NCBI RefSeq assembly: GCF_000224145.3
Contig: NW_004190398.2
Coordinates: forward strand, 218,310-282,309
Direction of reading: 5' to 3'
Length of the DNA stretch: 64,000 nucleotides
Source of the DNA: Ciona intestinalis
Lineage: Eukaryota; Chordata; Ascidiacea; Phlebobranchia; Cionidae
Shown: positions 44,748-59,100 of the stretch, in pieces
How the letters are laid out: each line of letters starts with the position of its first letter
How positions within the stretch are numbered: the stretch's first letter is position 1
Position numbers and translations under genes: made by a program
Notes under the pieces: generated by a model
Database searches by the model: none
What the model saw: the letters and a program-made list of their open reading frames with translations, nothing else
Told to the model about the DNA's origin: nothing

Positions 44748-47700
44748 ATGCTTTTTAGTGATCAAGTAAGTTATTCGGTTACTTGATTGAGAAGAAAGAC
44801 TAAATAAAAATGCTCTTGGAATAAATCTTTTCCCATTTTCCACACATAGTCAAAAGAAGTGTAATTAACTTTATGTGTCATTTCATTTGTAAAATGTAAA
44901 GCTGATTATTTGTGAAGTCAATATTTTGTAACAATTTTTTTGGAGCAGAAACCTGTACTATTTTTAGTCCATTGTTCAGGTTTGTCATAGAAACATTAAT
45001 TATAAAAACTCTGTAGATGTATTTTCTTCCAAATCTAAAAAAATAGCGGATTTTGGTAGAAAAAACAAAAAAATTATTAAACTTTTTTATTTTAGGTTGA
45101 AGTCCTTGCCACTTGGTTTAAGAATTGGAACGAATGCGAACAAACAGTTGCCCTCTACTCGTTGCTAAAACGAGTAAAGAAATGCCAGGCAAAGTTTCTT
45201 GCCAGATGTTTGGAACATTTTCTTACTGAGTGTGGGGAGCTTATTCGTATTGAAGAAGAGGCAAATGATCATGGTAAGAAAAGATCTCAAACTTTTGTGT
45301 TAAAAATTATAAAAACAATCTCTAAAAAACAAAAATAATCCTAAAAAACTTGGGGTAGTCTATTGAATAATATTCGTACAGATTTGGAATATTGGGATAA
45401 AAATTCTGTGTTAATGTTTGCTTATAGTGAAAACTTATAGTAAATAAATATTTGGAAAACTTAATAGCGTGAGTGACCTATTTTACGGAACTTTATGTAA
45501 ACATACAGTAACAATTTGTAAGTCTTACCATACCAGTCTGAAACTTTTCTGAACTATTAGTAAAACATACCAAACAAATACTGAAAGTGTGTTGGGTTTT
45601 AATAACCCAGGAATTAAGAAGCACTGACTAATAATAATAAATATTAAAATCTAAATGTACAAACCTTATTTTAGAATATCTTTCCCGTTTATTTAACGAG
45701 CCACGACAATCAGACATTATCAACAATTTATTAAACCACCTGCCTTTACTGAGACCCGGGAATGAAATTGCGAAAAATAAATATTTGGAGATATTACCAG
45801 TTGTTCTCGCACATTCTGTGGAGAGATCGGAGTATCTTGAAGAGGTATATACTTTATTACCCTTTTTGCATGAGAAAATGTTTATGTGAATAGCGATTCA
45901 CAACTGTTTAACGGCGTTATTTTGCATGGTCATCATGTGTGTATCAACATTAAGTTAGCTTCATTTAGCGCAATATTGTTAAATCATGTTTATAATATAA
46001 TTTTAGATGCATTATGGTGCTATTACTACCTTAAAACTGTAAAAATAATATGTTTGATTTTTTTATTGCATTGGCCAAATATACTTTTAAACAAGGCTAA
46101 GGAGTGAGAAGAAAAACCATATAACGCACAGTGTTTGATTTTTCTTTACATACACATTTAAATAAAACTGTATACCGTGTGTGTAATGTGTAGGCCTATA
46201 CAGTTGGTCGCAAAGCAAGCAGTAAAAAGTATTTAAAAAATGAATTATTTATTTCAACCTTTCTTACAGTCTCGTCAGTTACTTTCATATTCGCTGATTC
46301 ATCCCGCTTTCGACAACAAAGAAAGGAATTTGCTGACATCATGGATGTCTGGACTCAATCGAGCTCCGAGACCTGAGGAGGAAAAACTTCCTCCAAAACC
46401 AGGGGAAGTTCCATCAGAAGTCTCTTCAAGTTAGTGTTGCTAAAAATATTTCTAAATTTGATTCCTACCACTTTTACTTTAATTCCTAAATTGAGGTAAA
46501 AATTCCATAGTGGTACCATTTTGGGGGAATTTAGGTAAAAGTATTTATGTATTACCCAGCAATTTTAGTAAAAAAATGTTTAAGGAAGTTAGTACACATT
46601 CAAGAAATGGCACTGCAAACAGAACTAAAATTACGTAATTCTCAAAAGTTTTATACTGTGTATGAATTCACACATTGGCATTTCACTAGCATTCTAGCAA
46701 AGACCTATGATTTTAAAAGTTTGTTTTAAATATTTAAAACCTTCTTTGAAATAAAGGCATACAAAGGCTGAAAAGTATAAACATTTTAACCTGTTTCCAC
46801 ACAGCAACAAACTCTCTTGAAATGGGGCATCATTCGAATGGTCTCAGTGACTGGAACCACAACAGTGTGTGGGAAGATTCAAGGTCTCCAACCCATTCCT
46901 TAGAAGGTAGGATAATGTAGCGTTTGAACTGATAAATCACGCCTATTTATCTTCGCATAGGGCAATAACACGGAGGTGCTGTTTCACACACTCGTGTCTG
47001 CTTATGAGTTATCATATATGTTAACACTATGTTCAAAGCCAAACAGAAGCTGAAATGCACGTGACTAAGTATCACTTTTTATAAAGCTTGGTTCTTGGGT
47101 AAAAAAAGGGAACACTAAGTCTGTATGCAACCGCTGTAATATTTCATAAGACGTAATATTCCAAAAATCTGATAAATATGATGGCAATAAAGCAAATAAA
47201 TTATAATAAATAGTAAGGTCATAGCAATTTATCCTTTAATACTCCCACCAACATATCTTATGTAATTGTCAACACCTCTCTTGATTTCTCCCCACTTATT
47301 TATAACTTATCAAAAAAGAGACGAAAAGATGTACTCATACTATTTCAGTCTCGTTAGTATATATAGTTTCATTTAATTTTGGAAAAGAAATTATTTTTGT
47401 TCATGTAAAATAAATATTCACACCAGAGTACTCTTAGTAGAATATATATATTCATTTTTTGGAATATATATAAATTATTTTTGTCATCGTTTAAAAAAAA
47501 AAGTTCTTATCAGGGTACCACAACAATTCCATTTCTCCCCCATCGTGGCAGCAAGAATCTGCTCCCACCCCAGGAGGAGTGGGAGGAGGAGGAGGAGTTT
47601 CTGCTTCCAACTCTCTTGATAATTCACAAGTTGGCATGGGGAGTAATGATGCCGTGGCAGATGGCATGGCAGGTGAGGGTTGTCATGTGATTGTTACTTT

Positions 47701-49679
47701 TCCACTCCATTAATCTGTATATTTATATTTTTCATTATGATCTAAATTTTGACAAAACTGAAAAAATTTCGATGTACTAGCACTTACACTGACTTTGATT
47801 AAATTCAACAGAGTTTTCCTAGGGTTTTGAAAAAGTATTACACCTCATTAAGCGAAACGTATTTACTTTACAGCTATCATTTTGCAATGTATTTTGATTT
47901 TCAACAGACACTTGAATTGAATAAAGTGTTTGGGAGTCTAGAAAAGTACCAATAATTTATATTAGTATTACTGTAATGAGTGGGGATGTTTTGATAAAAA
48001 AGACTTATTTACCAAAAATACAGTTGAATTTATAGACTTAAGAGGTACTATTCTTATAATAGTGAGTAAAATACTTGCTTAAAAAATAAATAAACTAGTA
48101 TTGCCGAACCTAAATTTAATACAGCTATATCATAAGTTTTATTTTGTCTATTGCCATTTTGACAACTTTTTGTTTTAGTTGGTTAAAAGTATTTAATAAT
48201 TGAATTAATTTCAGATGTTAGAAGCTGGCTTAAAACATTACGGCTACATAAATATGCGGATTTGTTTAGTAAAATGAGTTACACAGATATGATGATGCTA
48301 ACACAGGATAAACTTGATGAACAGTATGTATGATATTGTGTGATGTTTATAGCTGGTTTTGTTTACTTTTGTATATATCAGTCAATTAAGAAAAGTTATA
48401 ATTTCTTATATAGTTTTTTGATTGTAACATTTTTTGAGTTTTTTTGTATATATGTAGTCTTACAGGTAAAAGTTTTGTATAGCATACATGGAATTTTGTA
48501 GTTGTAAAATTTTAATTTTTTTTTTATTTTTTGTTGTGTATATATTGTCTTGTATTTAAAATGTTTGTAAAGCATATGATATATATATATAAGTTTGTGG
48601 TTGTAAAATATTGTAATTCATGTCGCATTAAAACGCTTGTATTTAGATTACTGTGTCCAGATTAGAGACTGTTGTATATTATGTTGTAATAATTTGTTTG
48701 TGTTTCTGTGTTTGTTGTTGTTTTTATTAGAAAACGTTAAGTTATTCAGGATGTTTGTTCTATTCTATATTGGCGACATCTTTTGGCACAGTTTGCCAGG
48801 TTTTTTGATAAAAATTGATAAAACACCTTTCAACTGGGGATGTACATTACAGAATTTCGAATCCGTGAGATTTGAATCCTTTTGTATTCAAATCTAATTA
48901 CAGATTCGGTATTCTGTTTAATGATGTCATCATACAATAAACTAACAATTTTTAAAATTTAATATTTTTGTTTATTTTGTAACGTGCGTCCCTACTGTCA
49001 ACATTAATTTTGGGCCCTTAAGTTTTTTCAAATTTTAACACCTTCTAAAGTCACTCTTAATGTTTACAATTAGATCTTTTATTCTTGAGTTAACCTTTTG
49101 TGAAGATCAAAAGATAAAATAAACCGCGCTATCATTTCACTTTCACAATGTGTAAAAAATCCATAGAATTTTCGTGGGATTACCCAGCCCTATTATTTCT
49201 CAATGGAAACTCAACGCACTAAAATAGAAACCTAATACCAGACGATTGTTAGACAGTGATGACATCATTATTGATGACATCATTCTATTGAGAATGCTAC
49301 AATTTGTGATTTACAAATGTTTAGCTGCCAAATCTTCTCACACAGATCAAATTACACAATAGGATGTAATTTTGCGTAAATTTTACGTGTTTTGTATTTG
49401 TATAGTCAACATTAATGAAATCACCAAACCTAATCAAATTCTTTCACTGTTCAAATTAGGTAGATGGTTTATACTTATAGAATTATTTTTTTCGAATATT
49501 AAATTTAAAACACAGCTATATTTAACCAAAAAGTTTATATCATCATTTATTGTTGAATTTAACAAAAATTGGTATTTAAACTTTAGGTTTTTTGATTAGT
49601 ATAGACCAATATGTTATAAAACGATACAGTTGTGGACTTGTAGTCAACTATAAAGAAACCTTCCAAAAAAATAAACTAT

Positions 49680-49711
<32 letters not shown>

Positions 49712-52700
49712 TTCATATTATTAAAACAATCTTTTTTGTAAGTTTCTCAATTGGACAAAAAATTTTACAAAAAAATCGGTTGGCCTATTATCAAGTTAAA
49801 ATTCAGGAGCTTTGGTTCTGTTTTGTTCGTGGCTTGTTTTGAACTTGATTTCGTATCTAGTTGTCATGTTGTGTGGTTCTTCTGTTCATTGTGACATCAG
49901 ACTGCGTTCGCTGGAGCGTCACATCTCTTATTGTGATCCGTCCATTGATGTTTAATGATGCAGAACCAGCTTGTTGCGCAAACATCCATACACTGTCCGG
50001 CCAAAAAAAACTTAAAACACGTCGTCTCTGCCACCAATTTCAGTCTGTTTAAGTATACACAGCGGTTTTTAGTAAAGTGTCTATGAACTCTTTTTGTAAA
50101 AAACATTTATTTTAAAATGATACAAAAATCACCTTTGTTGTATATATGTATGATATTTTGTAAAAATAAAAAATGGCAACACTGTTATGTTGTATGGCAA
50201 CACTGCTAATTCTCGTGTCACAATGCCTGCATTCCTGGATAGCATTGAGCCTGCATTGTCATTTAAACCGGGGCCACTCCTGCCGACGAAAAACTTTCCG
50301 GTATTTCAATTCAGCGCGATTCAAGTGAAAAATTTCACTCGCTTGACGGAAAAACTTCCTTGTTCTTATGAAACATCCGTTTACTATTCACGACATTCTG
50401 CAAATTTCAATTCTTCCCAATATTTGTCAGCAATAATGTTAAAAAATATGTTATTTGTTGCGAAACTAATGCACTTTTCAGAATTATATATTTCTGCACA
50501 CAAACTTGAAAAGTTGAAACATAGATAATATTTACATAAATTAAACTCTACACAGTGTATGAACAAACTATTCGTCCTAAATTTTGTTCCATTATTCTTG
50601 TTATTTTTAGCAGCTGTCTAAAGTCTATTGCTTTTATAGTGTTTGCACAATTTTTTTCAAATATATATAAATTGTTTACTTAGAAAATAATTTTTTATAT
50701 TTTATTATTTAACCCATTACTATAACATGACTAATTTGTATTGCATTTGACTAAATATGAGCTGTTGCTGTTTTTTTTTTTAATGGACCCTCCAAATTTT
50801 TTTGACGTAGTGTTAAGATATATATTTAGTTTAATCCAATCATTGACAAGTTTTTAAATTGATGAATATTAGTATCAGGTTATTTACATTTTATTCTTGT
50901 TATTCATACATTTTGACTTGAATTAAAACATTTTTTTTATTTAGGTTTATCATTTTTCTTAAAAATGGACTTTTTATAAATTTGCTTTTCCTGTAAAAAA
51001 AAACTTTAATTTCATAATACTATGTTTTAAATGCCATATGGCATGACTTTATAAGGATATATTGTACCATTTAGCAGATAAAACACTGGTTAAGTAAAAA
51101 AATTACAAGGGCAAAAATAGTGTAATTTTTTTGGGGGAAATTTAAAATTGTAAATATTAAAAAATGGAATAAATGTATTTATTTTGGCTATTGCCTACCA
51201 AGTTTTTTCATTCCCTAACAAAGGTTTTCTTTTACCAGAATGTCACAAAAGGAGCAAGAAACAAAATTATTTTAAGTATTAAGAAACTGCATGAACGATT
51301 TAAGCAACTACACAGTTTAGAAAATGTAAGTGCAGCTGTGTTTATACTTACAACATAACCCAACTTTTAAAGTACACCAACACTTCAGTTTGTTGTATAT
51401 TTAATGGTTGTAAACAAACTATTGCCTAGTTGGATAGGAAATTTTCTCTTTAGTGTGTTTTTATTATTTTATCTGATTTCTCATTTTTGCATCGTTTTTT
51501 TTAAGTCTGTCATTTTTTAATTTTTTTAAAGTGTCTGTCATTTTTTTTTCAATTTTTGATGTGTCTGTCATTTTTTTTTGAACTTACTTTTAACCTGCAC
51601 GTGGCTAATCATGTATATTACTTGCTAATTACTTAAACCTTAAAAGGCAGCAGCACAAACCCCTACAAATTACCCGCTTACCGTTTACTACGGAACCGAA
51701 AATTAAATTATGTTTGTTTGGATACAAAACCAAAGCAAGCCTTTGACAAGTCAAAAAAATAAAAATAAATTCCTAATTTTAAGCTTAAGTATATAGTAGG
51801 CTACTGCAAATCATGCGGAAAGTTTTAAACTAGACCATTTTTTAATTTATAAAAATAGAAAAAGATATTTTTTTTATTATAATATAATACCCAATCTGAA
51901 TCAAATTTTAAACAATTAAAAAATATTAATTTATTTTTAATTCTAGACCTAACAACTACTGATCTATGTTAAAAAAAAACTAGGCACAAAATTGCAAATA
52001 AACCTTTCAAGTTTGAATCACCACAATAAATGTCATTTTTCTCAGATCTTAGCTTAAAACTGCAAATTTATGTAAAAAATGAAAAAAAAAAACTTTCATT
52101 TATAACATAGAACCATTGGCGCCAAATGTTTTAAAATGCCGGGGAGGCAGAGATTTTTACACATGAATTCCTATGGAAAAAGTTTGTATTGGTTCTAATG
52201 TTTACTGAGAAATGCAATACAGAAATTGTAGGGTGAACCTGCCTACCCTGTTACCCCAGCATTGTTGCCTATACATAGAATTGTTAAGTTTTAAATTTGA
52301 TCAGGAAATTCTTGGTGGTGGATCTCTTCGTTCTGCTCTACTTGAGTTAAAATCGATCATCCAAACTCCAATCAAGAGTTTTCAATCTTCGAAAGTCGAG
52401 AGCGACGATGTCGCCACCGGAGGGGGCAAGAAGGAAGTTATCGAAGAAGGGGATATCCCGGCTCAATACACGAGAGTCATGGGGAAAGGTAGCATCTAAC
52501 AGCAAAAATTTAAATTAAGAAGAAAAACTAAAAAAATATATTTTTTTAAACTAAAAATACCTTTTTTAAAACTAAAATATTATTTTTTAAACTAAAAAAT
52601 TTTATTTTTTAAACTAAAAAAAAAATATTATTTTTTAAACTAAAAAAACTCGAGTTCTTGAACAAAAAATTTATATATAAGCGCAAAAAATTACAAAAAT

Positions 52701-55672
52701 AAATTGTCTTATCGCCATCAGGTCATTGTAAGTTGTATCGTATATTAGCATAAAGGCGTGAAGTGTATTAAAGCATGTTTCGCATTTATGTTGTTGTACA
52801 ACTGTCTTTGGGGAAACATATTGTTTTAACTTTCTTTTGTTAGTTTTGCTATATATAAATATTTATATTTAGGAAAGACATTCTATTACGAAAGTTAATT
52901 ATAAATTTTTATTTCGCTTCCTTTTTTTATAAACGGGTGTCTATAAGTTTAAGAACCGTGTTGAAGAAAGATAAGATGCTACTGCTTATTAACTAACATA
53001 TTTTTTTGAATTTACAGAATTTTTTTTAAATAATTTTTTTTATTTTACTTAATTTACAGCGTGTACTCAACTGCTTGTATCAAAGCCGGATGAGGAAAAT
53101 ATAACTTTATACATGAAGCTGCTCGAAAGATGTATACAACACCCTGTAAGTATCTCATTTTTATTGAAAAATGCTATTTTTCTGTCATTGATGTTAAATA
53201 TAGTTTTTCTATTTAAAGACAATCGTCTGCCAGAACTGTACCCACAATAATATTTTTTTTTTTAGGAATTTAAAATTTTCTGGCCTCAAAACTACATTGA
53301 TTTTATTAATGATGTCTTCCATACAGAAAATTCTTTTCTAAAAGTGATGAAATAGAATGGTTTATTTAAACATATTGTATCCTCTATCTTTGGCTAATAC
53401 ATGTGTTTCTGAAAAGTCATTTTATAATATAAATTTTTTGTATGAAATGTTTAAGTAGTAACTTAAATAAAAAATATCTTCAATGATTTTCCATCAAAAA
53501 ATGAATCTAAATTAAAAACAATATAAATAGGAATGTTCCGAACTGATTCCGAGCTCAAAAGTTTGTGTCTTTTTTTTGACGCTCTGCACTTGGCTGAAAA
53601 TTGGGCCAAGTCTTATGCTATTGCTATAATGTTGCATGCGAGAGGAAAAAATATTAAAATTTAAAAAGTAAAGCAACTAAAAGATTAGGATAATAGTCAC
53701 TATAGCTTTTTCATTTATTTTTTGCTCTCTAGAAAGTAGTTCGAGTTTTTACAACTTCCGCACGTCCCCAAAATTTAATCATAAAATTACTCCATATCTA
53801 CACACAGGCTTTTACTGAAACACAAAAACGAAGATTACAAACGTGGCGTCAACAAGTCCTGAAAATTTATCGCTCGCTGCCAAGAAATATTCGACCTCCT
53901 GGACCCCAGAGGTTTGTGTTATAAAAAAATATTAAATTTTTGTTAAGCGCTATTTTATATATGATTAAAAAAGCAAAAATTATGAATATATAGTAGTTTG
54001 GTGTAATTAAAAAATTTTATATGGAAAGCGTTTTTTTTTAATTTGATTTAAAAAAAACAGAAATTATCAATATATAGTAGTTTGGTGTAATTAAAAAATA
54101 TTCTATTTATATTCAGTATTATTTTATAAATGATTAAAAAAATTAGAAATTTTGAATTTATAGGAGTTTAGTGTCATAATATGTCCAGGTTTTCATTCTC
54201 TTCGATTGTGATTGTCCAATCGTCCAAGAATGTTTACAGAATTAAATACCTGTATCCTCATGAATGTCACGACTTTAAAAAAAAAAGAAAAAAAGGGGGT
54301 GTTGTTAATTGTTCACAACACCATCAGGAAATATGAGATGCTGGGTGCTACATTCATCTTACCCCACAGTACTATAATTATGTTTATCAACTTTAATTCA
54401 CAAACTTTTTTTACTAAAAATTTACTAACGAAAAATATACTCTTTACCTCTTAAGGTGTTTTGTCGAACACAAAACTTACATGAAAACTTTTCTTAGGTC
54501 ACAGCAAGGTGTAGGATACCCAGGTCTCCGACGTCCAATCAGTCGATCTCAATTTGCTCCTCATATGTCCGCCTCCGCACCTCGTGCTCTTAACCAGCTC
54601 TCCTCTCCTCCCATGCGGGGGATTGGGATTAACTTCCAGCCTCAAAATGTAAGCGATTTATTTGTACATTCGTGTATTTATATGAATAGGCGTAGGCTCC
54701 GTATTAATTGTTTTGGAAATATTTTATTTTTTTTTGGAAGATATTTATTTTTTGAAAAATAATGATTATTTTGGAAATTTTTTTTTTCCCTTGAGTGTGC
54801 ATGAAAGTTTCTTAAACCTCCTGTCCCATGGCATGTCTCACTGTAGAACCTCACCCACATAGAAAAAATATGTATAATCTAACTTTAGGACCCCTTATGT
54901 TCAAAACAGTTTTTAACATGAAACCAAACTTTGTTTATGTATAAACAAACAGCAGGTAGTTATGTCTAAATAGGCAATACTTTGATTTTAATTAAACCAC
55001 AACTTATTTGTAAAACAAGTTTTAAATATATTTAATTTTTAAATGATTTTACCCCCTACCCAGGTTAATTGGCTTTCTGGTAGTCTCAGTGCAGCCACAC
55101 CTCAAATTGACTCCTCAAGAAAGGCTGCTTCGCTTGACCCAAGACTAGGGCAAAGGTTGGTTTCAAAAATATAATTTTTTGGGAAAATATTAATTTTTTT
55201 TGAAAAATATTCATTTTTTTAAAAGATATTTGTTTTTTTGAAAAATATTTAAATTTCTGAAAAACATTTATTTTTTGCCACTTTATAAAGATTTCTTTAT
55301 TTGGTAACAATAGTAATTGTTTGCACAGAATGTTCGGTGGTGGAGAAGGAGATGAAAGTCCGAATGAAATCAACACGCGACTCGATTCTTTGTGTTTAAG
55401 TGTAGCAGAACATGCATTAGCAGGTAGATATATTAAATTATTGTAAAGATTATTGTAAAATATTTTCATTCGAAACTGAAACCTATTAAGCTACACAACA
55501 AAATTAATGTTTTTTTTCTAAACTGTCAAAATTTTGGCAATTTCGAGAATAACATCTTGGCATGTGTGAAAATTAAATTATTGTCAGTATATACTACAGT
55601 GTTCTGGAGTCTGATTTGTTTTAAATTTATGTTGTTTTACCAGATGGCATGGATGGAATATCAACACTCTAG
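44748..55672 (+). CDS. SAMD4: SAMD4 / Smaug translational repressor, 15 coding exons
   Basis: RNA-binding repressor that recognises Smaug stem-loops (CNGG loops) in mRNAs and recruits CCR4-NOT. Exons: 44748-44765, 45096-45273, 45675-45844, 46270-46429, 46805-46906, 47514-47672, 48215-48327, 51239-51325, 52305-52488, 53060-53145, 53808-53911, 54498-54648, 55064-55155, 55329-55423, 55644-55672; 575 aa, all phases agree. The N-terminal SSR region starts MLFSDQ then [20 protein letters not shown] and [15 protein letters not shown] Gly-rich linker is in exon 6. The SAM domain is split over exons 7-8 ([20 protein letters not shown] and [20 protein letters not shown]), keeping the basic RNA-contact stretch. 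The first coding exon is only 18 nt. Exon 7 most likely ends DEQY at a GTATGA donor. The SAM-splitting intron is 2.9 kb, the longest in the gene. It is shorter than vertebrate SAMD4A/B. Confidence 0.93.
46910..47030 (-). mobile_element. diverged SINE fragment in SAMD4 intron 5
   Basis: Bases about 46930-47020 keep the SINE order (TTATCTTCGCATAGGGC, CACTCGTGTCTGCTTATGAG, TTATCATATATGTTA) with many changes. Immediately downstream of exon 5. Confidence 0.45.
49681..49712. repeat. (TA)n microsatellite
   Basis: About 16 TA dinucleotides with one break, in the long SAMD4 intron 7. Confidence 0.9.
52529..52650. repeat. simple A/T tandem repeat in SAMD4 intron 9
   Basis: Repeats of about 25 bp built from TTTTTTAAACTAAAAA. 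Related low-complexity arrays occur at 53966-54180 (three copies of an 85-90-bp unit with ATATATAGTAGTTTGGTGTA) and about 55180-55270 (GAAAAATATT-type units). Confidence 0.7.
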
Positions 55673-56800
55673 CAGAGCTTCACTTGGTCTAATCTACATT
55701 TCACATCTTGGTCTGAACTTCAATAAAAGTCGATGATATTGGTTGCTATGTAACTGCCACAATTTACGTCCGGATTTTTTTCTCATTTTTTTGGCAATTT
55801 TCTATCGACTAAACAATGCAAGCACTGCAGTGTTGCCGTAACAATTTGTAAAAAGTGCTGGAAATACTGGCGTTGGCAAATGTCAACTTCTTTTATATTT
55901 TACTCCTGTACATAAAACAAATATTAAGTTATATAGTTTTATTGTGTCCCTTGGTGCTTAACTTAGTTCTTGCCAGCTGTGCAAACGCCTGGAGCTGATG
56001 CACCATCCGGTGGTAAAAGAAAAAAATCACTTTGCCCATCAGAGGGCGCTTGCAATTTTCAGTTTTTTCCTGTTGTATTTATCGCTGCAAGTCCCAGAGG
56101 CTTAAAATTCTATTTTTGATTTTCTTCTCCAATTTTAATGTTTGCAGCTGAGTGAAACGTTCACAAACACATTACCATAGCATTGCGTTAGATGCTCTGC
56201 AAACCCAAAGTCAGTTCAAGTATTTGATCAAGTGCCCCATCGTGTTTAGTTTGTCATGGTGTTTCTCTGAAGCACTGCCTTGATGTCATTATTGTGTACT
56301 TTGTTTTGCAACTAACATCCTCCGGCAGGAACTGTTGCTACTAACAATAAACTTTCATCTTATTCTTGTCTGTCCACAGTTATTAGGACATGCCATGGTT
56401 GAGTTTTGGGTTGGTAAGAATGGCAGAAATAGTTTTCTACTACGCTGATTTTTAATCTTTTAAGCAACTCGAATGTTTCACATATTTGTCTGTTCAATAG
56501 TTGGATATGCTATGGTTCAGCTTTGGGTTAGTGAGAATGACAGAACCTAATTGCAATTTTACCAAGTTGATTTTTAATCTTTTAAGCAACTCAAAGTAAT
56601 ACTATTAATAAGTAGTAAAGCACTGGCAAATAAGTTTATTTCAAACAATGTTTTTTATTATAATTCTCAGCTTACAATAGTTTCTGTGTTAACACAATCA
56701 ATTTGTTTAATTTATTTATTTTATGATATTCTTGGACTTGGCTATAAAATAACAGGAAAAAAACATTTTGCAAATTGCACATATTCTGCAAAAAAAACGT
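55673..56800. other. SAMD4 3' UTR and tail-to-tail junction with LIPT1
   Basis: AATAAA-type signals follow the stop at about 55722 and near 56346. Bases about 56378-56490 and 56495-56600 are a diverged duplication sharing GATTTTTAATCTTTTAAGCA. LIPT1 converges from the other side. No further gene seen. Confidence 0.5.
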
Positions 56801-58447
56801 TTATGGCGAAAATTTTTTTCCAATAAACGATTCCATGGAAAATGGAATTTCATCTCCTTGAACTGTAATGTTTGAAACAATTCCTTCTTTCACTTCTAGT
56901 GTTATCGGAAAAGTTTGTTCGCTTTTTTCATGATAATAATCAAACTCATATGTAAACTTAGGAGTTTTCCCATACACCCATTCCCATTGTAATAATTCTT
57001 TCGCAATTTCTGTTACCCCAGTTAGGAGTTGTTCACTTTTTGTGTCAATTTCATAATACTTAGCACCAGAAAATTGACGGACATAGACTTGTGTTACGGC
57101 ATTTGAAACGTTTTTACAGTTTATTGTATTATCCTCGTCTGATAAGTTCCGAACAGTAGACCGCACACTATCAGTTGCAATGCTCGTTAAGTTCAGTTTA
57201 TTTGGGTGAAGATATTTTGTAAGATTTGACTTGTTGGTCGAAACGAGCAAGGTACAATGGTGGTAACAACTTCGACGCCCAAGTCTTGCAGCTGTTCCTG
57301 AAATTTTGTACCTAAAAAATGTTAACACATTTTTTTTTAGAAATCCAACAAATTTTGAAATAATAATATAACAAAAACTTTATTCATTTTCTCGATTACG
57401 GTAAAGAAGATTTAAATATATTTTAAACGAAAAAAACAGTAGTGACAAAATAACAGTTGTTAAAATACGCTTAGAGTTGAAAACATATTTTCAATTAGTT
57501 GGAAGAAAATAAGTGTGGTCGCTACACCTTCAAAGCCTATTTAAAAGAAGAGTGTAATAGCAATGTAAAGTTTGAGTTCAGTTGAACTTTTTTGCATTAA
57601 AGTTTTGCTCATCTTATACCTGGAGAATAACGTATTTGTCACTTGCTGCTATCATTGTGGGTGCATATAGCAAGACACATAGTCATTTCTTATAAAGATA
57701 ATATTTGGGTAATGTTTTGTGACTATACCTTTTATTTAAAATTATATCATCTCTTCTATTTACATCAACGTCCAAAAACGGCCATGTTTCTCTGAGACCT
57801 CTTGTAATAAGTTTGAGATTGCGTTTCGTATTGTATTCACTTTTCTCGTTGAAAAATGTGAAATTCAGATTTCCTAAATCATGGTAAACAGCTCCACCCC
57901 CACTACTTCGTCTACATAGATTAATTTCATCCGAAATTGTGTCTAAATATGGTTGAAAATTTAAAAGCAGTATGCCAGGTCAGAAGATTGTCGTTATAAG
58001 ACGTTTAGACATAGCAATATTTATCTTTAAGTCAGCTTTTGTATTTGCATGTTAACTTTAGAAACGTAAAAGTAACCATTTAACGAAACACATAAATTTA
58101 ACAGAAAGTGCAACAAACACATTGAACAATAGAGTACATTTGTACATATAGGCAAGTAACTCAATTTTGGTGAATTAAAGCTTAAGAAGTAGAAAAAGTC
58201 ACTGACCATTTACTCTACATTCTTTCCATGGGTTTTGATGCCTTCCAATAACAACACTAGGTTGGCTTCTCCAAATAAATAAACAATTTGTTTTCGTAAA
58301 ATCGACTTTTCTAAACATCCATTCTTCAAAGGCAAGATTGTAAAACGGGTCGGTTACGCTGGTAGTATATACGATGCACTGTTTGCTCGAAAAACAGCGT
58401 ATACCATTCAATAAAACATAATAATTGGACATGCAACGAAGCAGCAT
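56801..58447 (-). CDS. LIPT1: LIPT1 (mitochondrial lipoyltransferase 1), 3 exons
   Basis: Mitochondrial enzyme of the biotin/lipoate ligase fold; in animals it transfers lipoyl groups from the H protein to the E2 subunits of 2-oxoacid dehydrogenases. Exons: 58207-58447, 57729-57942, 56801-57311; 321 aa, phases agree. The N-terminus (MLLRCMSNYYVLLNGIRCFS) fits a mitochondrial targeting peptide. Family motifs: PSVVIGRHQNPWKEC, the lipoate-binding RRSSGGGAVYHDLGN, then YKISGTAARLGRRSCYHHCT with the catalytic-region Lys. The C-terminal part has WEWVYGKTPKF. It is about 50 residues shorter than human LIPT1 at the C-terminus, ending SFIGKKFSP. Confidence 0.95.
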
Positions 58448-59100
58448 GGCGGACTATTTATAAATAAAATATAACGAAACACCAGCCCATCAGCTGTGTT
58501 TTGAGTTTAAAAACCAGGCACGTGTTTGTTCCGCATGACTGCAGCATTTTGGCATTTTGCGCAAGTCGCGATATTTACGTCTTCGCATTAAACTAATATA
58601 CAGTACTAAACAGCTGCGAAACGCTAACACAACATAATTTTGGGAAATTAAATGTGGGATAAGGGAGACAGTCATAGGAATTTTGTTGTTGTCCCTTTAC
58701 TATATGAACGCAATGCAAATCTATAAACGACGGTGAAGTAGTTTTTTTCTTTGCCTGACTGTTATTTGCCTCATACACAATTTCCCTTGAAGATTTTGTG
58801 TTCTTGCATTTTTATATTTCGATTAGTGCACACAAGTCATTGCCACAACATGCAAAATCTATATATATAAAAAGAAGGTAATTGAAAGATACATTCTTAC
58901 AAATCCAAAACTTTTTGCCCAATCAAGATAAAAGCGGACAGTTCATTTGACATCAATTCATACGATTGATCCATGGATTATATGAGGATGAACAAACTTT
59001 AAATGACAAAAAAATGATCTTGGTACGTATTTGTCTCATGTGAGTTTTCCATATTGAATTCTTTATTTTTATTTATACTTTGATTCCTCATCTTTTGCAG
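58448..59100. other. LIPT1 5' flank
   Basis: Promoter side of LIPT1 and spacer before the C6-like remnant. A CpG/GC-richer patch at about 58490-58600 may mark the LIPT1 promoter. Nothing else supported. Confidence 0.4.
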
